Source: Caulobacteraceae bacterium
Lineage (GTDB): Bacteria; Pseudomonadota; Alphaproteobacteria; Caulobacterales; Caulobacteraceae
Length of the DNA stretch: 12,381 nt
Assembly: GCA_028291305.1 (NCBI GenBank)
Contig: JAQGII010000026.1
Span: 1-12,381 of the forward strand
Direction of reading: 5' to 3'
This document shows positions 1 through 5,439 of the stretch, piece after piece; position 1 is the first letter of the stretch; each line of letters opens with the position of its first letter. The notes under the pieces are model-generated. The model saw only the letters and a list, made by a program, of their open reading frames with translations, had not been told where the DNA came from and did not search any database. The translations under genes were made by a program, and so were the position numbers.

Positions 1-119
1 GAGACCAGGAAGCTCGCGGCTGACGCAAACGCCTGAGGCAGAAAGCCGTGGGCCCTCAGGAGACCCGCAATGGCCTCTCGCACCAACCTGTCATCGTCAA
101 CAACTGAAATGAGAAACAT
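1..119 (-). CDS. FixJ-type response regulator, receiver domain N-terminus (truncated by window edge)
   Basis: Reading the minus strand inward from position 119 gives MFLISVVDDDRLVREAIAGL and continues open to base 1. This is the first strand and acidic pocket (VVDDD) of a CheY-like receiver, with the VREAI helix typical of FixJ/NodW response regulators. Only about 39 residues are in the window; the phospho-acceptor Asp and any DNA-binding domain lie beyond the edge. An in-frame ATG at 140 would add seven residues. I prefer 119 because the receiver strand starts immediately after it and an AGGACGGG stretch lies upstream. It lies downstream of the histidine kinase on the same strand, about 225 bp from its stop, so it could be the kinase's partner. 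Family assignment is firm for the fold but not for the output domain. Confidence 0.75.
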   Translation of the reverse strand, partial: MFLISVVDDDRLVREAIAGLLRAHGFLPQAFASAASFLV

Positions 120-140
120 CTTGGCCAAGCCCGTCCTCAT

Positions 141-345
141 ACTTCCATCAAAGTATTAGGTCCGGACAACGGGCGTTGGCTATTCGACGTTGGTGGGTTT
201 GTTATGACCGATGGGATGGATCGACGTCGATCAGGCGACTAGAACCTACACCAAAGTATAGAACGGCGATGTCCTTGGATCAGGACTCGGGCGGGGCGCC
301 CGGCATGGCAGGCAGGCTGGCACGCTGGCAGGCCATCGTCGGAAT
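141..345. other. Intergenic region between histidine kinase and truncated regulator
   Basis: No coding sequence is convincing here. It holds a perfect 14-bp palindrome (219-232), a 5-bp dyad GTCCT/AGGAC (271-286) and a GC hairpin CGGGCG-GGG-CGCCCG (288-302). The last two lie 45-75 bases past the kinase stop and could end or attenuate its transcript, but no T-tract follows. An 8-base repeat CAAAGTAT occurs twice. Confidence 0.4.
219..232. promoter_or_regulatory. Perfect 14-bp palindrome, candidate operator
   Basis: GATCGACGTCGATC reads identically on both strands. It lies about 80-100 bases upstream of the truncated response-regulator start, a plausible place for a dimeric regulator to bind. 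No known operator consensus is matched, so a regulatory role is inference. Confidence 0.3.
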
Positions 346-1416
346 TCAGGGTTCTGGATCGAGCGGCTCATCCTCAATCGCGAGGGTGAACTGGAACACC
401 GCACCGCGGGGGGTGTTCGGCGTCGCCCAAAGCCTGCCGCCGTGCGCCTGGACGATCGAGCGGCTGATCGACAGTCCCAACCCGGTTCCGTGGCGTTTCG
501 TCGTGACGAAGGCATCAAAGATCTGGGCTGGCCCCGACGGCAGCCCAACCCCGGTGTCGCTGACGGAAACCAAGATCTCACCGCTGACCGTTCGCTCTGA
601 GGCAATGGCGAGGTCACGGGCGCCCTCAACGTCCTTCATCGCGTCGATGCTGTTCATGATGAGGTTCATCATGACCTGCTGCAATTGAATGCGATCCCCG
701 ACGAACCTCGACAAACCTGACGAGAGCGATGTCCGGATTGATATGGCGTACCGCGTCGCTTCGCTTTGGAGCAGGACGACGGTCTCGCCAACGACCTCAT
801 CCATATCGACCAGCTCCCGTTGTGACGCACCCTTTTTGAAGAAGAGGCGGGTCCGGTTGACGACTTCAGACGCGCGCGTCCCGGCATTGACGATACTCCT
901 GGCGGCCTCACGCGCTTCCTCGAGATTTGGCGTGTCCCCGGCCAGCCAGCGCAGGCAGGCGTTGGCATTGGTCACGGAAGCGGTAATCGGTTGATTCACT
1001 TCGTGAGCTATGAAGGCCGTCAGCTCTCCCATTGCGGTCACCCGGCCGACATGCGCGAGATCCTCGCGCGCTTCGCGCAGAGCGTCCTCGGCCCGTTTGC
1101 CGGCGTCCTCAGCGCGCCGTTTCAGCTCCATCAGCCCGGCCACCATCAACGCGGTCGCCGCGAAGACCACCATCCGCATGGGATCGGTCGGGTGAAAAGG
1201 GGGCCGAAGGACTCCACTCACAAAGAGGCCGCCGAAGGCCAGGGCTGAAAGGGCGACGCAAAGGAGGCCCGGCCCCAATCCTCCGACCAGGCTGCTTACC
1301 GTGACAGCCAACAGAAAGCTGGAAGCCGGCGCGTCAATTGGCCAGGCCGCCGCCAGCGCGACACCGCACGAAACCACCGCTAGGCCGTAACGTTGGAGCG
1401 TCGAGAGGTTGTTCAT
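346..1416 (-). CDS. Membrane sensor histidine kinase, HEVNQP type
   Basis: A 356-residue sensor kinase that would autophosphorylate on His and pass phosphate to a FixJ-type regulator. Numbering from the ATG at 1416, hydrophobic segments span roughly residues 8-28, 32-70 and 82-96. They look like a DUF4118/KdpD-style membrane sensor without a recognisable PAS domain. A short coiled linker (about 97-122) leads to the H-box, MGELTAFIAHEVNQP, with phospho-acceptor H138. The N-box NLIMNSIDAM includes N255. The G-boxes are DTGVGL (D287) and GTGLGLSIS (about 311-319). All catalytic motifs are intact. A GTG at 1440 would add eight residues; I chose the ATG because the predicted membrane segment starts shortly after it. 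It diverges from the complete response regulator at 1740 and has a truncated regulator downstream, so its cognate partner is ambiguous. The stimulus is unknown. Confidence 0.88.
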   Translation of the reverse strand: MNNLSTLQRYGLAVVSCGVALAAAWPIDAPASSFLLAVTVSSLVGGLGPGLLCVALSALAFGGLFVSGVLRPPFHPTDPMRMVVFAATALMVAGLMELKRRAEDAGKRAEDALREAREDLAHVGRVTAMGELTAFIAHEVNQPITASVTNANACLRWLAGDTPNLEEAREAARSIVNAGTRASEVVNRTRLFFKKGASQRELVDMDEVVGETVVLLQSEATRYAISIRTSLSSGLSRFVGDRIQLQQVMMNLIMNSIDAMKDVEGARDLAIASERTVSGEILVSVSDTGVGLPSGPAQIFDAFVTTKRHGTGLGLSISRSIVQAHGGRLWATPNTPRGAVFQFTLAIEDEPLDPEP

Positions 1417-1739
1417 GTCATACCCGACCGGCACGGCCACGAGCGCTCGGGGAACCTGTCCTCGGCTGGAACTTTGCCATCGACATCTCGATCAAGGATT
1501 GCGGAGCAACGCGGGCGAACATCACGTTACCGTCGAAAGTGAAATTCAACTACGCGCCTTCGGCTGCGACGGTTCCGGCGGCGCGTTTGATTGCGCGGCA
1601 GCCCTCCGTTATCTGGAGGCTGTGGGTCCGGTTTCGACGGCCTGCGATAGGCGTCTGGTCCATCAAATGAAACGCACCTGGAACGTCGGAACATGGGGTC
1701 GCCGCCGGGGGCCTGCGGCGCTGCTTGCGGGCGCAGCCC
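1417..1739. other. Divergent intergenic region between kinase and response regulator
   Basis: These 323 bases must carry the divergent promoters of the kinase and the FixJ-type regulator. I see no FNR/FixK-like TTGAT-N4-ATCAA site and no clear sigma-70 pair. A GC hairpin, CGCCGC/GCGGCG with a 9-base loop (1700-1720), sits just upstream of the regulator start. Overlapping short open frames have no family resemblance and were not called. Confidence 0.4.
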
Positions 1740-2357
1740 ATGGCTGAAGCGGCCGACACGGTCATCGTGATCGATGACGATCCCGACGTGTTGTCGGCCT
1801 TGGGCCGGCTCCTGCGATCGGTGGGCCTACATGGCGACCTTTACGGCACGGTGTCGGAATTCTTGAAGGCGGGGCGCCCCAAGGGCCCAGCTTGCCTGGT
1901 TCTGGACGTCAGGTTACCCGGTCAAAGCGGACTGGATTTCCAGCGTGAGCTCACAAACGCCGGCGCGCGCCTGCCGATCATCTTCATCACCGGACACGGC
2001 GATATTCCCATGTCGGTGCGCGCGATCAAGGGGGGCGCCATTGAGTTCCTGACCAAGCCGTTTCGCGAGCAGGATCTGCTGGACGCCATCCAATCCGGCC
2101 TGGAACAGGATCGTCATCAGCGGCAGCGGGACGCGGCCCTGGCGAGGCTTCGGACCAGCTTCGACTCGCTGACGCCGCGCGAACAGGCGGTGATGGCGCA
2201 GGTTGTAGGCGGCCGTCTCAACAAGCAGATCGCCGCCGACCTTGGCGTCAGCGAGATCACCATCAAGGTCCATCGCCGCAACGTTATGCTCAAGATGGCC
2301 GCCACATCCTTGGCCGACCTCGTCCTGATGGCGGAAAAACTGAACATCGTCGGCTGA
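1740..2357 (+). CDS. FixJ/NodW-type two-component response regulator
   Basis: A 205-residue transcription factor with an N-terminal receiver and a C-terminal LuxR/NarL helix-turn-helix. The receiver shows the acidic pocket IDDDP (D12-D14), phospho-acceptor D56 in LVLDVRLPG, T84 in FITGHGD and K106 in FLTKPF. The output domain, about residues 143-197, begins at LTPREQAVMAQVVGG and carries the recognition region NKQIAADLGVSEITIKVHRR. Phosphorylation should promote dimerisation and DNA binding. An in-frame TTG at 1725 lies five codons upstream; I chose the ATG at 1740 because the receiver starts right after it. No strong ribosome-binding site is visible. It is divergent from the histidine kinase, its most likely partner, and convergent with the nitrite channel gene, which is a possible target. 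The target link is inference only. Confidence 0.9.
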   Translation: MAEAADTVIVIDDDPDVLSALGRLLRSVGLHGDLYGTVSEFLKAGRPKGPACLVLDVRLPGQSGLDFQRELTNAGARLPIIFITGHGDIPMSVRAIKGGAIEFLTKPFREQDLLDAIQSGLEQDRHQRQRDAALARLRTSFDSLTPREQAVMAQVVGGRLNKQIAADLGVSEITIKVHRRNVMLKMAATSLADLVLMAEKLNIVG

Positions 2358-2378
2358 CTCCCCATTCTCGCGGGGGAG
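2358..2378. terminator. Stem-loop between convergent genes
   Basis: CTCCCC (2358-2363) and GGGGAG (2373-2378) form a 6-bp stem with a 9-base loop, filling exactly the gap between the stop codons of the response regulator and the nitrite channel. It could act in both directions. No T-tract follows on either strand, so factor-independent termination is uncertain. Confidence 0.45.
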
Positions 2379-3200
2379 CTAGGGGCGCGTGCGGGGGTTC
2401 GTCACCGCGCCACCGATCCTCGAATGCGATGGGTGGCCGACCGAGTCACCTTGCACCCAATATCCGAGCGCCATGAAGACCGCTCCGCCAACGAGGTTGC
2501 CGAGTGTGACCCACAATTCGTTGTGAAGGGCTCCAGACAGCGAAATGGTCGCCGGGTGCGGTCCGAGCAGAGCGACGGCAAAGGCGAACATGTTGGCCAC
2601 GCTGTGCTCGAACCCGCTCGCGATGAACACGAAGACCGACCAGAAGATCAGACCAAGTTTGGCGCCGTCGCTCGTCGTTCGACCACACATCCAGATCGCC
2701 AGGCACACCAGCCAATTGCAGAGCAGCCCGCGGGCGAACAGCTCCGGACCGGAGGCCGCCATCTTGGCCTCCACCACCTTGAAGAAGGTGGCCGAGCCAT
2801 CGGTAAGCAGAACACCGCCGCCGGCCATGATCAACAATAACGCCAGCACGACGGCGCCCAGGAGATTGCCGATCCAGGAGGCGGCCCAGACGCTCACCAT
2901 CTCTCCGATACCGGCCTTTCCCCGAAGCAGGGCGAAGGGCATGTACATGGCGGTGCCGGTAAACAGGTCGGAGCCGGCGAAGAGGACAAATGTCAGAGCG
3001 CAGGCGAACACCCCTCCCATGACCATGTGGACGTAGGCTGCGCCCACATGGGCGCCGGTCGAAAACATCACGATATCCCCGAAGCCGATGTAGGCGCCCG
3101 CCATCGCGGCGCCGGCGAGAAAGGGGATCGGGCGTTCGCGCAGGGCCAGCGCCTTGTGCGCGCCCGCCTCCGCAAAATTGTCGATGTTCTCAGAATACAT
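2379..3200 (-). CDS. nirC: NirC-type nitrite/formate channel (FNT family)
   Basis: A 273-residue inner-membrane channel of the formate/nitrite transporter family, expected to be pentameric and to move nitrite (or formate) across the cytoplasmic membrane. The sequence follows the E. coli NirC pattern closely from memory: AMAGAYIGFG near residues 32-41, AGSDLFTG at 75-82, the CNWLVCLAIWM helix at 161-171, GFEHSVANM at 196-204 with the conserved pore histidine H199, and LWVTLGNLVGG near 229-239. Six to seven hydrophobic helices are visible, and the length is normal. The start at 3200 has GAAGGACAG about nine bases upstream, a good ribosome-binding site. No nitrite reductase gene (nirBD) lies in the window, so it is separated from its usual partner. 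It faces the FixJ-type regulator tail to tail. NirC is favoured over FocA by the motif details; substrate remains inferred. Confidence 0.9.
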   Translation of the reverse strand: MYSENIDNFAEAGAHKALALRERPIPFLAGAAMAGAYIGFGDIVMFSTGAHVGAAYVHMVMGGVFACALTFVLFAGSDLFTGTAMYMPFALLRGKAGIGEMVSVWAASWIGNLLGAVVLALLLIMAGGGVLLTDGSATFFKVVEAKMAASGPELFARGLLCNWLVCLAIWMCGRTTSDGAKLGLIFWSVFVFIASGFEHSVANMFAFAVALLGPHPATISLSGALHNELWVTLGNLVGGAVFMALGYWVQGDSVGHPSHSRIGGAVTNPRTRP

Positions 3201-3251
3201 GATGCGCTGTCCTTCGGCGTTTGTGCGGCGCGATGGAAATCGGCGATGGAC

Positions 3252-3273
3252 GACCGCCTAGCTCGAGGCGGTC
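3252..3273 (-). promoter_or_regulatory. 8-bp hairpin in the nirC leader
   Basis: GACCGCCT and AGGCGGTC form a perfect 8-bp stem with loop AGCTCG, about 52 bases upstream of the nirC start. It is either an operator dyad or a leader-RNA stem-loop. No consensus is matched. Confidence 0.35.
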
Positions 3274-3340
3274 CAGGACAGGTCCGCATCCGGGGACCTT
3301 TGATCGGCGTGGCGGGCGCGGTCTTTGGCGTTTGCCTGAG

Positions 3341-3358
3341 CAGATGTGAAGACATCTG
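3341..3358. promoter_or_regulatory. CAGATGT-GAAG-ACATCTG inverted repeat upstream of nirC
   Basis: Perfect 7-bp arms flank a 4-base spacer, about 140 bases upstream of nirC. The arms resemble NsrR half-sites (AAGATG/CATCTT core), but the overall spacing is shorter than the NsrR consensus I know. It could be an operator for a nitrogen-oxide or redox regulator. That is speculative. Confidence 0.3.
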
Positions 3359-3511
3359 AGAACTACCGGCGTGGAATCGGGAGGCCGACGGTTCGCCCTC
3401 AAGCGCCGCAGGCCCAACCGACCTGCCCGTCGCGCTCAGACATTCTCATCAGAGCTCAGGCGCGGGCCAAGGACTTCAATCCGGACGGACCCGCATACTT
3501 CACGCCTTAGT

Positions 3512-3548
3512 ACAGCAGCACGCCCATGTGCCACGTCAGCGCTGCTGT
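3512..3548 (+). promoter_or_regulatory. 8-bp inverted repeat ACAGCAGC/GCTGCTGT
   Basis: Perfect 8-bp arms (3512-3519 and 3541-3548) enclose 21 bases and are followed on the plus strand by TTTGTCTT. The layout resembles a terminator, but no plus-strand gene precedes it, so it may be a leader structure of the lipoprotein gene or a site for a small RNA end. No function can be assigned. Confidence 0.25.
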
Positions 3549-3574
3549 TTGTCTTGAGTAATCGCGACGGATGT

Positions 3575-3597
3575 GCCGGGACTCTAACAATCCCGGC
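3575..3597 (+). promoter_or_regulatory. GCCGGGA/TCCCGGC hairpin before the lipoprotein gene
   Basis: Seven perfect base pairs with a 9-base loop, extendable by GAT/ATC across a 2-base bulge. It ends 37 bases before the lipoprotein start and just upstream of its AGGAG ribosome-binding site. It is likely a 5' leader stem-loop. Confidence 0.35.
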
Positions 3598-3634
3598 ATC
3601 GTCCGTACTTCACCATTTCAGGAGTCTCCGAGTC

Positions 3635-4039
3635 ATGAAGATACTCAATACTTCCGTCGCCATCGCGGCGAGCGCTGTGGCGCTGGCCGCTTGCCAGACG
3701 ACGGCGGAACGGATCGGAACCAAGGAAGACACCCTTGCCGCCGCCGGCTTCACAGTGCTTCCGGCGAACACACCCCAACGCCAGACGGAGCTGCATCAGC
3801 TTCCGCCGAACAAGTTCGTGCCAAAGACCACCGGCGACACGACCCAGTACGTGTATGCCGACCCGGTCGTTTGCAATTGTCTCTATGTCGGCGATCAGAA
3901 GGCTTATGGCGCCTACAAACAGGATGTCCTGGCCCGCAAGATCGTCGACGAACAACAGATGACCGCGATGATGTACCAGGACAACTGGGACTGGGGCGGC
4001 TGGGACTGGCGCCCTTGGGGCCGCGCAGGGTGGCGGTAA
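3635..4039 (+). CDS. Small Cys/Trp-containing lipoprotein, unknown function
   Basis: A 134-residue predicted lipoprotein. Residues 1-19 form a signal peptide and VALAAC supplies a lipobox with lipidated C20, so the mature protein should be anchored in an envelope membrane. The mature part has a CNC motif (C80, C82) within ADPVVCNCLYVGDQKAYGAY, a helical stretch around residues 92-112, and a Trp-rich tail (W118, W120, W123, W125, W128, W133) of the NWDWGGWDWRPWG type. I do not recognise a named family and assign no function. The reading frame stays open upstream to 3371, but the signal peptide and AGGAG ten bases upstream fix the start at 3635. Two hairpins lie in its leader and two follow its stop. 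It is monocistronic as far as the window shows. Confidence 0.75.
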   Translation: MKILNTSVAIAASAVALAACQTTAERIGTKEDTLAAAGFTVLPANTPQRQTELHQLPPNKFVPKTTGDTTQYVYADPVVCNCLYVGDQKAYGAYKQDVLARKIVDEQQMTAMMYQDNWDWGGWDWRPWGRAGWR

Positions 4040-4041
4040 CG

Positions 4042-4064
4042 GCCCGATCGGCGCCGCATCGGGC
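4042..4064 (+). terminator. Hairpin just after the lipoprotein stop
   Basis: GCCCGAT (4042-4048) and ATCGGGC (4058-4064) form a perfect 7-bp stem with a 9-base loop, starting three bases after the lipoprotein stop codon. With the hairpin at 4070-4096 it makes a tandem 3' structure. There is no T-tract. Confidence 0.4.
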
Positions 4065-4069
4065 AGGTC

Positions 4070-4096
4070 GGCGGGCGTGGCTTTGAAACGCCCGCC
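4070..4096 (+). terminator. GC-rich 9-bp terminator-like hairpin
   Basis: GGCGGGCGT and ACGCCCGCC pair perfectly over 9 bp around the loop GGCTTTGAA and are followed by CTTA. This is the best terminator candidate for the lipoprotein transcript, though its T-tract is weak. Confidence 0.55.
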
Positions 4097-4110
4097 CTTA
4101 CCCGGTGAGA

Positions 4111-4179
4111 GCGGCCTAGATTCCGACGTCCCTGCCCTCGCCTCGCCGACCAGAGACGAGTTGCCGTTGGACTGACAGC
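4111..4179 (+). mobile_element. Solo IS6-type right end (repeat copy B)
   Basis: This roughly 70-bp stretch aligns with 9914-9982, the region running from the last codons of the IS6-type transposase remnant through its 3' end. Shared blocks are GCGGCCT, GACGTCCCTGCCCTC, GAGAC, AGTT and GGACTGACAGC, in the same order and spacing and in the same orientation. No transposase sequence remains at its left, so it is a solo end or scar. The element name is unknown. The direct-repeat relation is read from the sequence; the IS origin is inferred from the neighbour of the other copy. Confidence 0.6.
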
Positions 4180-4233
4180 ACCCGTCGGCGAGATGCGCCC
4201 CAACGAGCGCGAAAAGGCGCAGAAGCGGCCCCG

Positions 4234-5415
4234 CTAACTGGAGAGTCCGCGCGCCGTTACCGGCCAGATGTCGATCAGGTCGTCGCCACGGACCACGTGA
4301 TAGAAGTCGTAGAGATTGACGGTGGGATCGCAGTGCGGCGTCCCGAGGCTGACGACGTCCCCGAGCCGGGGCGCACGCGCGCCTTCAGGCAGGATGACGG
4401 CGCCATGCTCGTCGCCGCGATATTCGTAGATCGCCCCTTCCGGCGCGCCCGAGAGGATCCGAGGCGGGAGAAGCGATCCGGTCGACGCCTTGAGTCCCGC
4501 ATCGACCGTGACCAGCCCGGGCCAGTTCGCGCTGACCACCCGCGTATCGATCGTCAGCGATGTACGGAACGGGCTCGCCGTGGCTGGATAGAGCGCGCAC
4601 GTCGAATATTGGTCGTCCATGAACACGTAGGATCCGACTTGAAGTTCGGTCATCACGCCGAGGCGAGCGTCGATCTCGTGCGTCCCGGTTCCACCGCCCG
4701 TGATGACCGCCGGCGGAAATCCAGCGCTCCGCAGGGCCTCGGCGACGGCGACGAGATTGGCGGTCCGGTCCTCCACATCGCGACTTCGCGCTCGATAGTC
4801 CTCGATGTGCTGGGTCGGCCCGCTGAAGAACTGAAGCCCGCCGAACCGCAGGTTTTCCTGGTCCTGGATCGCCCGTGCAAGCTCCACGGCTGCACCCGCA
4901 CCCGGGACGCCCGTGCGATGCAGACCGGGATCGAGATCGATCAGGACGGTAAGGCGCCGCCCCTGCAGCGCCGCGCCCAGCGCGAGCACATTCTCCTCGC
5001 TGTCGACCACCACGCTCAGGTCGGTCCGGTCGCACAGGGTCGCCAGCCGCGCCAGGGCGCTCGGCCCCACGACGGGGGAGGTGATCAGCAGCGGCCCCGC
5101 GTCCTCGCCCGCCAGCGCCTCGGCTTCACCAAGCTTGGCGCAGCAGAGCCCAACGGCGCCCGCTTGCCGCTGCAAGGCGCCGATATGGGCGCTCTTGTGA
5201 GTCTTGGCGTGCGGGCGCAGTGCAATGCCGCTCTTGCGGCCGAACGCCGCCATTACCCCGATGTTGTGTTCGAGCGCATCGAGATCGAGGATCAAGGCAG
5301 GCGTGCTGAGCAGCTTCCGCCCGTTTGGTCGGCCGATCAGGTCGCGGTTCGGGCCCAGGCCCGCACGCCGATCGAGCGCGCCGGGCTGCAACGTCCCGGG
5401 GATCGTGTTGATCAT
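4234..5415 (-). CDS. PLP- and metal-dependent D-threonine / 3-hydroxyaspartate aldolase-dehydratase family enzyme
   Basis: A 393-residue fold-type III PLP enzyme: an alanine-racemase-like barrel followed by the D-serine-dehydratase-like C-terminal domain. Numbering from M1 at 5415, PALILDLDALEHNI (about 39-52) opens the barrel and RPHAKTHKS (67-75) carries the PLP lysine K71. TGGGTGTHE (about 239-247) fits a phosphate-binding glycine loop. HCDPTVNLYD (361-370) provides the metal-binding H361 with C362/D363, and the tail reads WPVTARG. The family includes D-threonine aldolase, D-serine dehydratase, D-threo-3-hydroxyaspartate dehydratase and beta-hydroxyaspartate aldolase (BhcC); sequence alone does not decide between them. 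ATGs occur at 5427 and 5415. I prefer 5415 because GGAG lies six bases before it. The symporter stop is only 12-24 bases upstream, so the two should be co-transcribed, pointing to an imported hydroxy amino acid as substrate. Other catabolic genes are absent. Confidence 0.85.
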   Translation of the reverse strand: MINTIPGTLQPGALDRRAGLGPNRDLIGRPNGRKLLSTPALILDLDALEHNIGVMAAFGRKSGIALRPHAKTHKSAHIGALQRQAGAVGLCCAKLGEAEALAGEDAGPLLITSPVVGPSALARLATLCDRTDLSVVVDSEENVLALGAALQGRRLTVLIDLDPGLHRTGVPGAGAAVELARAIQDQENLRFGGLQFFSGPTQHIEDYRARSRDVEDRTANLVAVAEALRSAGFPPAVITGGGTGTHEIDARLGVMTELQVGSYVFMDDQYSTCALYPATASPFRTSLTIDTRVVSANWPGLVTVDAGLKASTGSLLPPRILSGAPEGAIYEYRGDEHGAVILPEGARAPRLGDVVSLGTPHCDPTVNLYDFYHVVRGDDLIDIWPVTARGLSS

Positions 5416-5439
5416 GGCCGACTCCATGTCGGAACCTGG

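Larger units (their letters stand above)
3201..3634. other. 434-bp divergent intergenic region (nirC / lipoprotein)
   Basis: No gene is supportable here. It must hold the promoters of nirC (minus) and the small lipoprotein (plus). It carries four dyads, at 3252-3273, 3341-3358, 3512-3548 and 3575-3597. A single TTGAT-like half site occurs near 3300, but its second half is missing, so I do not call an FNR/FixK box. A strong purine-rich AGGAG precedes the lipoprotein start. Confidence 0.5.

Noticed and set aside
1409..1747. Plus-strand open frame between kinase and regulator
   Set aside because: No family resemblance, overlaps both gene starts, and looks like GC-driven open frame.
3290..3320. 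Possible FNR/FixK box near TTTGATCGGCGTGGC upstream of nirC
   Set aside because: Only the left half site is present; the ATCAA half is missing.
3371..3634. 88-residue N-terminal extension of the lipoprotein
   Set aside because: Would bury the signal peptide and lipobox; the AGGAG ribosome-binding site supports the start at 3635.
3913..4203. Minus-strand frame sharing GAVSPT and RRGQGR with one at 9731-10018
   Set aside because: The shared peptide arises from the repeated IS end read in the same frame twice; it is a repeat artefact, not a gene family.
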